Below are positions 1 to 5,686 of a stretch of 10,251 bases of DNA, piece by piece. The stretch spans positions 1 through 10,251 of the forward strand of contig URGY01000054.1 of the NCBI GenBank assembly GCA_900547505.1, read 5' to 3'. Numbering within the stretch: position 1 is the first letter of the stretch; the number at the start of each line of letters is the position of its first letter. Both the position numbers and the translations under genes were made by a program. The DNA comes from an uncultured Collinsella sp. GTDB lineage: Bacteria > Actinomycetota > Coriobacteriia > Coriobacteriales > Coriobacteriaceae. The notes below the pieces were generated by a model that saw only the letters and a list, made by a program, of their open reading frames with translations, searched no databases and had not been told where the DNA came from.

Positions 1-46
1 TACACAAGGCTATTCGTCGGCAGCGTCAGATGTGTATAAGAGACAG
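1..46 (+). other. Untrimmed Illumina Nextera adapter (not genomic)
   Basis: Bases 1-5 (TACAC) match the end of the Illumina P5 oligo. Bases 6-13 (AAGGCTAT) fit the i5 index slot and match the Nextera XT index I know as S520. Bases 14-27 (TCGTCGGCAGCGTC) are the read-1 adapter, and bases 28-46 (AGATGTGTATAAGAGACAG) are the 19-base Tn5 mosaic end. The order and spacing are exactly those of a finished library molecule, so this is a library artefact left at a contig end, not a transposon in the organism. Genomic sequence begins at base 47. Confidence 0.98.
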
Positions 47-83
47 GGGACTGTTTTGCGGATTTAGCTGCATAAACAGTCCC
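47..83. repeat. 10-bp inverted repeat at the contig edge
   Basis: GGGACTGTTT (47-56) and AAACAGTCCC (74-83) are perfect inverted copies around a 17-base loop. The left arm abuts the adapter, so the true repeat may extend further left. It lies just beyond the stop codon of the minus-strand lipid kinase and could act as a transcription end, but no T-tract is visible on that strand. A palindromic interspersed repeat is the alternative. The pairing is seen directly; the role is unknown. Confidence 0.55.
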
Positions 84-107
84 TATTTCACCGCAACTTA
101 GGGGTGG

Positions 108-1070
108 CTAGTGGGTGGGGCGCCAGACGTGGAGGGCGCCGCCGAGGACGTCGACCTCGATGCGCGAGGCGACAACGGGCTCGCCGTCGGTCTGGATGGG
201 GTAGTCAGGCTCCTCAAAGGTAAGCTCGACATGGTGACAGCGGCGCATGCGAACCGGTGGCAGCTTGGTATGGTGTCCATCTTTGGCCGAAAGGAACATG
301 GGAAGAGCGACCGCGCGCGGAACGGGGCCGCAGGCGTAGCAGACGTCGAGCACGCCGTCGCAGGGGTCGGCATCAGGACAGATGCGATAGCCCGAGCCAT
401 AGGTGGGGCCCAGCTGAATTGCCATGATGATCGCCCTCACGCGCTCGGCGGGCGCGCCGTCAAAGCTGACTGTCATGGGGTAGTTGCGATAGCGCAGGCC
501 AAACTGCTCAAGTCCCGAGAGGGTGTAGAGCGGCGCGCCTGTCAAGCCGGTCTTTTTGCGCAGCTCGGTGGTGCCAAGGCCGATGGCGGCATCGATGCCG
601 ACCGAAAGCGTCTGGTCGTAGTACTCAACGGTAGCCTCGCCGCTGCCGCTCGCGGGGCTCCACGAGCGAATGCGCCCGATGTCCTGACGCCGCAGCTCGC
701 AGGTGAGCAGTGCGCCAAAGTCCTTGCCGGAGAAATCGTCGATGCCGAGTGTCTGGGCAAAATCGTTGCCGGAGCCCACGGGCAGGACGGCAAGAGCGGG
801 GCGGGCGTCCTCCTTTTGCGTCATAAGCCCGTTGACGACTTCGTGGATCACGCCGTCACCGCCAAGCGCGATAACGGTGCGATAGCTCGTTGCCTGGGCA
901 GCCAGCTCCTTGGCGTGTCCCATTCGCTCGGTCAGCACCAGGTCAAACTGGGATGCGTGTGCAGTCATGTCCAAAAAGCGTTGCAGGCGCTCGGCAACTT
1001 CGCGTGCCGCACCTGACTGGGCGGCTGGGTTGGCGATGATGAGCGTGCGACCAAAATCAGTTGCGTGCAT
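108..1070 (-). CDS. Diacylglycerol kinase family lipid kinase (DgkB/YegS/LCB5 type)
   Basis: Predicted soluble or membrane-associated kinase that phosphorylates a lipid such as diacylglycerol, using ATP. With the start chosen here it has 320 residues, close to the family norm of about 300. The N-terminal catalytic domain carries GGDGVIHEVVNGL (70-82) for nucleotide binding and PVGSGNDFA (97-105), the family's P-G-GN-D-F-A motif. The C-terminal beta-sandwich domain carries PDADPCDGVLDV (232-243) and TDGEP (294-298). The ATG at 1070 is chosen because GGGAG lies 7 bases upstream; a longer reading frame from a GTG at 1142 and an ATG at 1094 lack any ribosome binding site. It follows the CLC gene on the same strand after 87 bases with no clear terminator between, so co-transcription is likely. 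The exact lipid substrate cannot be read from the sequence; lipoteichoic-acid-linked diacylglycerol recycling (DgkB role) is one possibility. Confidence 0.93.
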   Translation of the reverse strand: MHATDFGRTLIIANPAAQSGAAREVAERLQRFLDMTAHASQFDLVLTERMGHAKELAAQATSYRTVIALGGDGVIHEVVNGLMTQKEDARPALAVLPVGSGNDFAQTLGIDDFSGKDFGALLTCELRRQDIGRIRSWSPASGSGEATVEYYDQTLSVGIDAAIGLGTTELRKKTGLTGAPLYTLSGLEQFGLRYRNYPMTVSFDGAPAERVRAIIMAIQLGPTYGSGYRICPDADPCDGVLDVCYACGPVPRAVALPMFLSAKDGHHTKLPPVRMRRCHHVELTFEEPDYPIQTDGEPVVASRIEVDVLGGALHVWRPTH

Positions 1071-1157
1071 GGGGCGACTCCCGGCGTGTGACATGGCAGT
1101 GCGGTCGCGCTCAGGTCGAATTGCTCCCGATTGCGGCTGCACGGCGAATACTAACGT

Positions 1158-2579
1158 CTACTCTATCAGGTCGTTGTGGCGCTCGATAGCCTCTGCCACC
1201 GTGCCGCCCTCGTCCACAATAAGCGAACGGCGCTTGGGCGAGATGATGCGCTGGGCGGGGTACACGCCGCGGTGTCCGCCGGCGAGATAGCTGATAAAGG
1301 CCACGATGACAAAGAACCCGGCTGCCGTGCCGTGGAACAGGTCGATGGCCATCATGCAGGTGGTGATGGGTACGTTGAGGCCGGCGCAGAACACGCCGAG
1401 CATGCCGAGCGCCGCCAGAAAACTGGGGTCGATTCCGACGAGGCAGCCGATCCAGCCGCCGAGTGCCGCACCGATGCCAAACAGGGGCGTGACCTCGCCG
1501 CCTTGGAAGCCGGCGCCCAAGGTGAGCGCCGTCACGACGAGTTTGATGGCCGCATCGGCTAGGGTCGTGTTGCCGGCAAAACCGGCGCCCGAGAGCCAGG
1601 TGGCAAGGCCGGCGTACTTCCAGGCGTCGAGCATCGCGTAGGCCGCGAGCACAACGAGCGCGCCCACGAGTGCGCGAGCAAGGTAGTTGGTGATAAAGCG
1701 GCCGTACAGGCTCTTGACGGTTCGAACCGACCAGGCAAAGAGACGTGCGGTGAGACCAAAGATGATGGCGCTGATGACTACGATGACGACCGTTTTGGGT
1801 GTCATGGCGGGAACGCTGGCGATGACATTCGCTTCGTACTCGGTTCCCAAGGCAAGCGACGTAAAGTAGCCGGTAAACGAGGCGACCAGGCAGTAGATGC
1901 CCGCAGTGTAGTCGATCTTGCCGATAAAGCACATCTCCATGCCAAAGAAAGCTCCGGCAAGGGGCGAACCGAATACGGCGCCAAAGGCCGACGAGATGCC
2001 GGCGAGCATGAGGTCGTGGTGGTCATGCTTTTTGAGGTGGGCGAGGCTCGAGATGTTGCTGGCGATGGTGCCGCCAATCTGCACCGCGGCTCCCTCGCGA
2101 CCGGCCGATCCGCCTGTTAGGTGCGTGAGCGTGGAGCAGACGAAGGTGAGGACGGCCATACGCATATGTATGAGGCGTGTGCCCAGGGCGGAGTCGATGA
2201 CCAGGTTGTTGCCACGCTTGGCGGCAAGGCCGTGGTTTTTGTACACCCATGCGGTGGCAACGCCCACAACGGGAAGTAAGGCGTAGACCCACGCATGGTG
2301 CTCGCGATAGTCGGTCGCGATATTCAGCGAGGCCAAAAATGCCCAAGCGGCAACGCCCATGGCGAGTGAGACGATGACGACGAGTACGAGTAACTTGGCG
2401 CTCGCGAGTAGGTTGCGGGCGTTGCGGCGCGTGTCGGCAGCCAAGAGATGCTCGGAGCGGGTAAGTTGATGCCTGCCTGCCGTGATGACGTCGTTCAGGG
2501 AGAAAAAGCCGCCGTCGTCGAGCGGCTGGGGATGGTCTTGCGCCTCGTTTGCGCTTTCGGGTTTGTCGTTATGAGTCAT
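1158..2579 (-). CDS. CLC-family anion/proton antiporter, fluoride (CLC-F) type
   Basis: Integral membrane protein of 473 residues, probably a homodimeric F-/H+ exchanger that expels fluoride. The N-terminus (about 1-60) is hydrophilic, followed by the helical CLC core. GREG (160-163) within GGSAGREGAAVQIGG supplies the gating glutamate E162. In place of the chloride filter GSGIP it has GNNLV (123-127), and GFQGGEVTP (357-365) supplies E362 and V363; both features match the CLC-F branch, in which Asn or Met replaces the filter Ser and a Glu sits in the GGEVTP loop. A late Tyr in HRGVY (436-440) or SYLAGG is a candidate pore tyrosine. The ATG at 2579 is preferred over an upstream TTG (2606) because AGAGGA lies just upstream of it. 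No fluoride riboswitch (crcB motif) is recognisable in front, and the candidate leader is only about 20 bases. CLC membership is near certain; fluoride selectivity is inferred from the motifs. Confidence 0.92.
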   Translation of the reverse strand: MTHNDKPESANEAQDHPQPLDDGGFFSLNDVITAGRHQLTRSEHLLAADTRRNARNLLASAKLLVLVVIVSLAMGVAAWAFLASLNIATDYREHHAWVYALLPVVGVATAWVYKNHGLAAKRGNNLVIDSALGTRLIHMRMAVLTFVCSTLTHLTGGSAGREGAAVQIGGTIASNISSLAHLKKHDHHDLMLAGISSAFGAVFGSPLAGAFFGMEMCFIGKIDYTAGIYCLVASFTGYFTSLALGTEYEANVIASVPAMTPKTVVIVVISAIIFGLTARLFAWSVRTVKSLYGRFITNYLARALVGALVVLAAYAMLDAWKYAGLATWLSGAGFAGNTTLADAAIKLVVTALTLGAGFQGGEVTPLFGIGAALGGWIGCLVGIDPSFLAALGMLGVFCAGLNVPITTCMMAIDLFHGTAAGFFVIVAFISYLAGGHRGVYPAQRIISPKRRSLIVDEGGTVAEAIERHNDLIE

Positions 2580-2608
2580 ACGTTCCTCTTTTAGGTTGCA
2601 ACGCAAGC

Positions 2609-2614
2609 ATTATA
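2609..2614 (-). promoter_or_regulatory. Candidate -10 box for the CLC / lipid kinase unit
   Basis: Read on the minus strand this is a perfect TATAAT about 30 bases upstream of the CLC start codon. The hexamer 17 bases further upstream (GGCTCG) is a poor -35. If it is the promoter, transcription starts near 2602 and the leader is too short to hold a riboswitch. Confidence 0.4.
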
Positions 2615-2726
2615 AAACGCGGTAAACGCGACGAGCCGGTGGGTTGGTTTCGATTCTGTTTCGTGGCTTGCGGCCGACAGGTGTATTTGCGGGTACAGGT
2701 CAAGTCGCGGTCGCGCATCGGGGGAT

Positions 2727-2732
2727 TATACT
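2727..2732 (+). promoter_or_regulatory. Candidate -10 box for moeA-mogA
   Basis: TATACT lies 58 bases upstream of the moeA start, in an otherwise GC-rich stretch. No good -35 hexamer stands at the normal spacing (GTCGCG at 2704-2709). It would give a leader of about 50 bases that includes the hairpin at 2751-2771. Confidence 0.3.
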
Positions 2733-2750
2733 GAGACAAGCATAAAGAAT

Positions 2751-2771
2751 CGGCGCCCCTGTTGTGCGCCG
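2751..2771 (+). promoter_or_regulatory. Small hairpin in the moeA leader
   Basis: CGGCGC (2751-2756) and GCGCCG (2766-2771) form a perfect 6-bp stem with a 9-base loop, ending 8 bases before the AGAGG ribosome binding site of moeA. It could affect initiation or mRNA stability, or be chance in GC-rich DNA. It does not resemble the large Mo-cofactor riboswitch. Confidence 0.25.
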
Positions 2772-2789
2772 TGGCATTAAGAGGTGCAT

Positions 2790-4052
2790 ATGGCAGAGAA
2801 ACTCATTCCGCTGGAGGACGCGCAGTCGATTGTTCTGTCGCACGTTGCTCCGACCGATCTCGTCGAGATTCCCGTGTGGCAGGCCACCGGTCTTCCCTTG
2901 GCCGAGGACGCGGTGGCCGATATCGACATCTCGCCGTTTGCCAACAGTGCTATGGACGGATATGCCGTGCGCTCGGCGGACTTGGCGCAGGCGTCTGGCG
3001 AGGCGCCGGTGACGCTCGACGTTATCGGACACGAGGCTGCTGGACATGTGTTTGAGGGCGTAATCGGCGCGGGCGAGACGGTCCGCATCATGACGGGCGC
3101 GCCGGTACCCGAAGGTGCCGATGCCGTGGTGAAATACGAGATCGTCGATGTGCTCGACGGTGACGGCAACGAGGGCTCGTGTGTGAGGTTCTCGGCGCCG
3201 GCCAGGGTGGGGGAGAACGTTCGCTCTGCCGCCGAGGAGGCCCATGCCGGCGACGTCGTGATGCGTGCTGGCGAGGTTGTGGCTCCGGCGGGCGCGGGTC
3301 TGCTGGCAAGCGCCGGATACGCGAGCGTGAAGGTCCATGCCGCTCCGCGCGTGGGCATTATCTCGCTGGGCACGGAGCTGGTCGCTCCGAGTGAGCTGCC
3401 GGCGCGCGGGCAGATTCGCGACTCCAACTCGTCGGCGTTGATGGCCGAAGCGCTCGATGCCGGCGCCGAGCCCGTGTTCTACGGCATTGCGCCCGATGAT
3501 GAGCAGGCGATTGCCGAGCTGGTTCATCGTGCCGTGCAGGAGTGCGACTTTGTCATTACGAGCGGCGGCGCCTCTTCGGGCGATTACGACTATGTGACGG
3601 CGCTGGTCAGGCGCGAGGGCGAGGTGCTGTTCGATCGCATCTCGATGCGTCCGGGCAAGGCCATCACGTTTGGCTTGCTCGGGGGTAAGCCCTACCTGGG
3701 GCTTTCGGGCAATCCAGCCGCGGCGTATGTGGGCTTTGAGATGCTTGCCCGTCCGGCGATCCGCAAGATGCGCGGCTTTGCCGAGGGTGCGCGTCCCGTG
3801 CAGCAGGCGATATTGACGCACGGCGTGAAGAAGCGCCAGGACCGACGCTTCTTCGATCGCGCGACGGTTTTGCGCGACCCCGAGACCGGTGAGCTGTTGG
3901 TGACCGAGGCTAAGACGCAGAACTCGGCGCTGCTCGGCACGATGCAGCGGGCCAACTGCCTGCTGCGTATTGACGAAGGGCCGTGCGAGCTCAAGGCGGG
4001 CGACGTCGTGGATGTCGTGCGTGTCGACCTGCCTGAGGGCACGGTGCAATAG
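2790..4052 (+). CDS. moeA: Molybdopterin molybdenumtransferase MoeA
   Basis: Cytosolic enzyme that inserts molybdate into adenylylated molybdopterin, releasing AMP: the last common step of Mo-cofactor synthesis. Length is 420 residues, close to E. coli MoeA (about 411). Family motifs run in order: SAMDGYA (53-59), MTGAPVPEGADAVV (101-114), the MPT-binding (MoCF_biosynth) domain from about 183 with SLGTELV (192-198) and RDSNS (210-214), TSGGASSGDYD (257-267), RPGK (287-290) and GLSGNPAA (304-311), then the small C-terminal beta-barrel domain. The ATG at 2790 is chosen because AGAGG sits 5 bases upstream; the in-frame GTG at 2784 overlaps that site. mogA follows 10 bases after the stop, its ribosome binding site overlapping the moeA stop region, so the two are almost certainly co-transcribed. 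It lies next to the modABC importer for its substrate. Confidence 0.97.
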   Translation: MAEKLIPLEDAQSIVLSHVAPTDLVEIPVWQATGLPLAEDAVADIDISPFANSAMDGYAVRSADLAQASGEAPVTLDVIGHEAAGHVFEGVIGAGETVRIMTGAPVPEGADAVVKYEIVDVLDGDGNEGSCVRFSAPARVGENVRSAAEEAHAGDVVMRAGEVVAPAGAGLLASAGYASVKVHAAPRVGIISLGTELVAPSELPARGQIRDSNSSALMAEALDAGAEPVFYGIAPDDEQAIAELVHRAVQECDFVITSGGASSGDYDYVTALVRREGEVLFDRISMRPGKAITFGLLGGKPYLGLSGNPAAAYVGFEMLARPAIRKMRGFAEGARPVQQAILTHGVKKRQDRRFFDRATVLRDPETGELLVTEAKTQNSALLGTMQRANCLLRIDEGPCELKAGDVVDVVRVDLPEGTVQ

Positions 4053-4062
4053 GAGGAATGCT

Positions 4063-4542
4063 ATGGACTTGAAGATTTCGATCGTGACGTGCTCGGATAC
4101 GCGCGATCTTGCCCAGGACGAGGCGGGCACTGCACTCGAGGAGCTCATCGTGGCGCAGGGCTGGACGGTCTCCTCGCACGTGGTCGTACGCGACGACGTC
4201 AGCGAGATCGGTGATGCCATTGCGGAAGCCGCCGATGAGTGCCACGCCAATGTCGTGCTCACCTGCGGCGGCACGGGGCTTTCGATGCGAGATGTGACGC
4301 CCGAGGCGACGCGCGCCGTCTGCGACCGCGATGTGACGGGTATTGCTGAGGCAATCCGCGCGTACTCTATGACCAAGACGCGCCGCGCCATGCTCTCGCG
4401 CGCTATTTGCATGCAACGAGGTCATACACTTGTCGTAAACTTTCCCGGTTCTACGAAGGCCGCCCGCGAAAGCTGGGAGGCCATAGCAGACCAGCTGGAG
4501 CATGCGGCTCAGATGACAGCGGGCGGTGGACATACCAACTAA
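4063..4542 (+). CDS. mogA: Molybdopterin adenylyltransferase MogA/MoaB family
   Basis: Cytosolic enzyme that adenylylates molybdopterin with ATP, activating it for MoeA. Length is 159 residues, typical of the single-domain MoaB/MogA family. Visible motifs are TCSDTR (9-14), the molybdopterin-binding signature TCGGTGLSMRDVTPEAT (67-83) with D77 as the likely catalytic Asp, AMLSRA (109-114) and NFPGS (126-130). The start is fixed by a perfect AGGAGG at 4051-4056, six bases before the ATG; longer in-frame extensions would run inside moeA. MoeA and MogA act consecutively on the same intermediate, so the gene pair makes biochemical sense. Naming it MogA rather than MoaB rests on this context; the two are homologous and hard to separate by eye. 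Confidence 0.95.
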   Translation: MDLKISIVTCSDTRDLAQDEAGTALEELIVAQGWTVSSHVVVRDDVSEIGDAIAEAADECHANVVLTCGGTGLSMRDVTPEATRAVCDRDVTGIAEAIRAYSMTKTRRAMLSRAICMQRGHTLVVNFPGSTKAARESWEAIADQLEHAAQMTAGGGHTN

Positions 4543-4555
4543 GCGGTTTACCTGC

Positions 4556-4592
4556 GGCGGGGCGACCTGAACGGCTGCTCCGCCTTTGTTTT
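4556..4592 (+). terminator. Rho-independent terminator after mogA
   Basis: GGCGGGGCG (4556-4564) pairs with TGCTCCGCC (4576-4584): nine pairs including two G-U, with an 11-base loop, followed at once by TTTGTTTT. It lies 14 bases after the mogA stop. It separates moeA-mogA from modABC, which therefore probably has its own promoter. Confidence 0.78.
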
Positions 4593-4632
4593 CCGCCGAA
4601 TCGACGCCGAGATGCACGCTAACTCGAAACTA

Positions 4633-4673
4633 TATTCTCTGACGAGAATAATATCTCACTATCATTATTCGCG
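4633..4673 (+). promoter_or_regulatory. Palindromic operator array upstream of modA
   Basis: Two overlapping inverted repeats are visible. TATTCTC (4633-4639) and GAGAATA (4644-4650) form a perfect 7-4-7 palindrome. CGAGAATAAT (4643-4652) and ATTATTCGCG (4664-4673) are inverted with an 11-base spacer and one mismatch. They share the GAGAATA arm and end 7 bases before the TATAAT box, in an AT-rich island within GC-rich DNA. This is the layout of a regulator binding site over the -35 region. A molybdate- or tungstate-responsive regulator is a guess from context; I do not recognise the exact E. coli ModE box. Confidence 0.5.
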
Positions 4674-4679
4674 CAGAAG

Positions 4680-4685
4680 TATAAT
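4680..4685 (+). promoter_or_regulatory. Candidate -10 box of the modABC operon
   Basis: Perfect TATAAT 60 bases before the modA start, giving a leader of roughly 54 bases. No recognisable -35 lies 16-18 bases upstream; that position falls in the spacer and right arm of the palindrome array, suggesting regulator-dependent control. The leader contains the 10-bp palindrome TGCCCGGGCA (4715-4724). Confidence 0.6.
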
Positions 4686-4745
4686 CTAGTAACAGAATAA
4701 AGCCTGCGGCGGGGTGCCCGGGCATAGCGTTCGAAAGGGTTGAAC

Positions 4746-5618
4746 ATGTTCGATATGGTTTCTCGCCGCGGATTCGTCTCGCTTTCTGCTGTCGCCGCTG
4801 CCGGCCTTGGTCTTGCCGGCTGTTCGGGCAGCAAGACGTCCGAGCCGGCCGGATCCGATGCCGGTTCTGCTAAGGCATCTTCCAAGAAAGCTGTCGAGCT
4901 GCAGGTCTTTGCCGCCAACTCGCTCGAGAAGGCTCTGCCCGAGGTTCAGGAGCTTTACACCGAGCAGACCGGCACCACGTTTGCCGACACGCAGTTTAAG
5001 GCGTCTGGCGACCTTGTCGAGCAAATGCGCGCCGGTGCCGCCGTCGACGTACTTATCACGGCCTCCAAGGGCACCATGGATGACGCCGAGGCCGCCGAGC
5101 TCGTCGACGCCGACACCCGTGAGGATATGTTCGTCAACGACCTCGTGATCATCCGCGCCGAGGGCTCTGACACCAAGGTCGAGGCCATCGCCGACGTCGC
5201 GAACCTGGACGGCAAGATCGCCATTGGCGACGCCAAGACCGTCCCCGCCGGCAAGTACGCCAACCAGGCGCTGGCTTCCGTGGGCCTCTACACCGGCACC
5301 GAGGGCGACGACGGCGAGTATGCTCCCGAGATCGCCGACAAGGTGGCCCTGGCCGACAAGGTCGGCACCGCTGCCGCCTACGTCTCTACAGGCGACTGCG
5401 TGGCCGGTTTTGTCTACAGCTCAGACATCTTCCGCTACGACGGCATCGAGGAGGCCTTTGTGTGTCCCGAGGACTCGCATAAGCCCATCGTGTATCCGGG
5501 CGCTGTCGCCGACGGCTCCGAACATGCCGACGAGGCCAAGGCGTTCATCGACTTCTGTCTGACCAACAAGAAAGCTCAGAAGATTTGGGCTAAGTACGGC
5601 TTTGAGCTTTCCGAGTAG
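4746..5618 (+). CDS. modA: Molybdate ABC transporter substrate-binding lipoprotein ModA
   Basis: Extracellular lipid-anchored protein that captures molybdate (probably also tungstate) and delivers it to ModB. It has 290 residues. The N-terminus has a twin-arginine-like SRRGF (6-10), a hydrophobic stretch and the lipobox LAGC with lipidated C26, then a Ser/Ala/Lys linker to about residue 49. The ModA fold follows: FAANSLEKALPEV (55-67) and KASGDL (85-90) supply the two oxyanion-binding serines (S59, S87), then DVLITAS (101-107), the family signature GDAKTVPAGKYA (161-172), and GFVYSSD (221-227) with the likely ligand Tyr224. The ATG at 4746 has AAAGGG six bases upstream. modB begins 68 bases after the stop and modC follows that. 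ModA rather than TupA or WtpA is supported by the AANSL/VPAGKY motifs. Confidence 0.95.
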   Translation: MFDMVSRRGFVSLSAVAAAGLGLAGCSGSKTSEPAGSDAGSAKASSKKAVELQVFAANSLEKALPEVQELYTEQTGTTFADTQFKASGDLVEQMRAGAAVDVLITASKGTMDDAEAAELVDADTREDMFVNDLVIIRAEGSDTKVEAIADVANLDGKIAIGDAKTVPAGKYANQALASVGLYTGTEGDDGEYAPEIADKVALADKVGTAAAYVSTGDCVAGFVYSSDIFRYDGIEEAFVCPEDSHKPIVYPGAVADGSEHADEAKAFIDFCLTNKKAQKIWAKYGFELSE

Positions 5619-5686
5619 TGCGGCTTGGCGCGATAATTCCATCGTTTTGTGTTTCACTCCGTCCTTGTATTCGCTTGGAGCTTTTC

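Noticed and set aside
28..46. Tn5 transposon end as evidence of a mobile element
   Set aside because: The 19-base mosaic end is preceded by the Illumina index and P5 sequence, so it comes from library preparation.
111..1016. 301-codon plus-strand frame opposite the lipid kinase
   Set aside because: It lacks a ribosome binding site and domain motifs, while the opposite strand carries GGDG and GSGND kinase motifs.
1071..1142. N-terminal extension of the lipid kinase to GTG 1142 or ATG 1094
   Set aside because: Neither start has a ribosome binding site, and the extension resembles nothing in the family; ATG 1070 has GGGAG at good spacing.
2580..2789. Fluoride or Mo-cofactor riboswitch in the divergent intergenic region
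   Set aside because: I looked for the conserved cores of the fluoride motif on the minus strand and for a large multi-stem Mo-cofactor element on the plus strand and recognised neither; the leaders implied by the -10 boxes are also too short.
2700..4412. 570-codon open frame on the minus strand opposite moeA and mogA
   Set aside because: Its translation is Arg/His-rich without recognisable motifs, and it lies wholly opposite two genes with intact family motifs. Long antisense frames are expected in GC-rich coding DNA.
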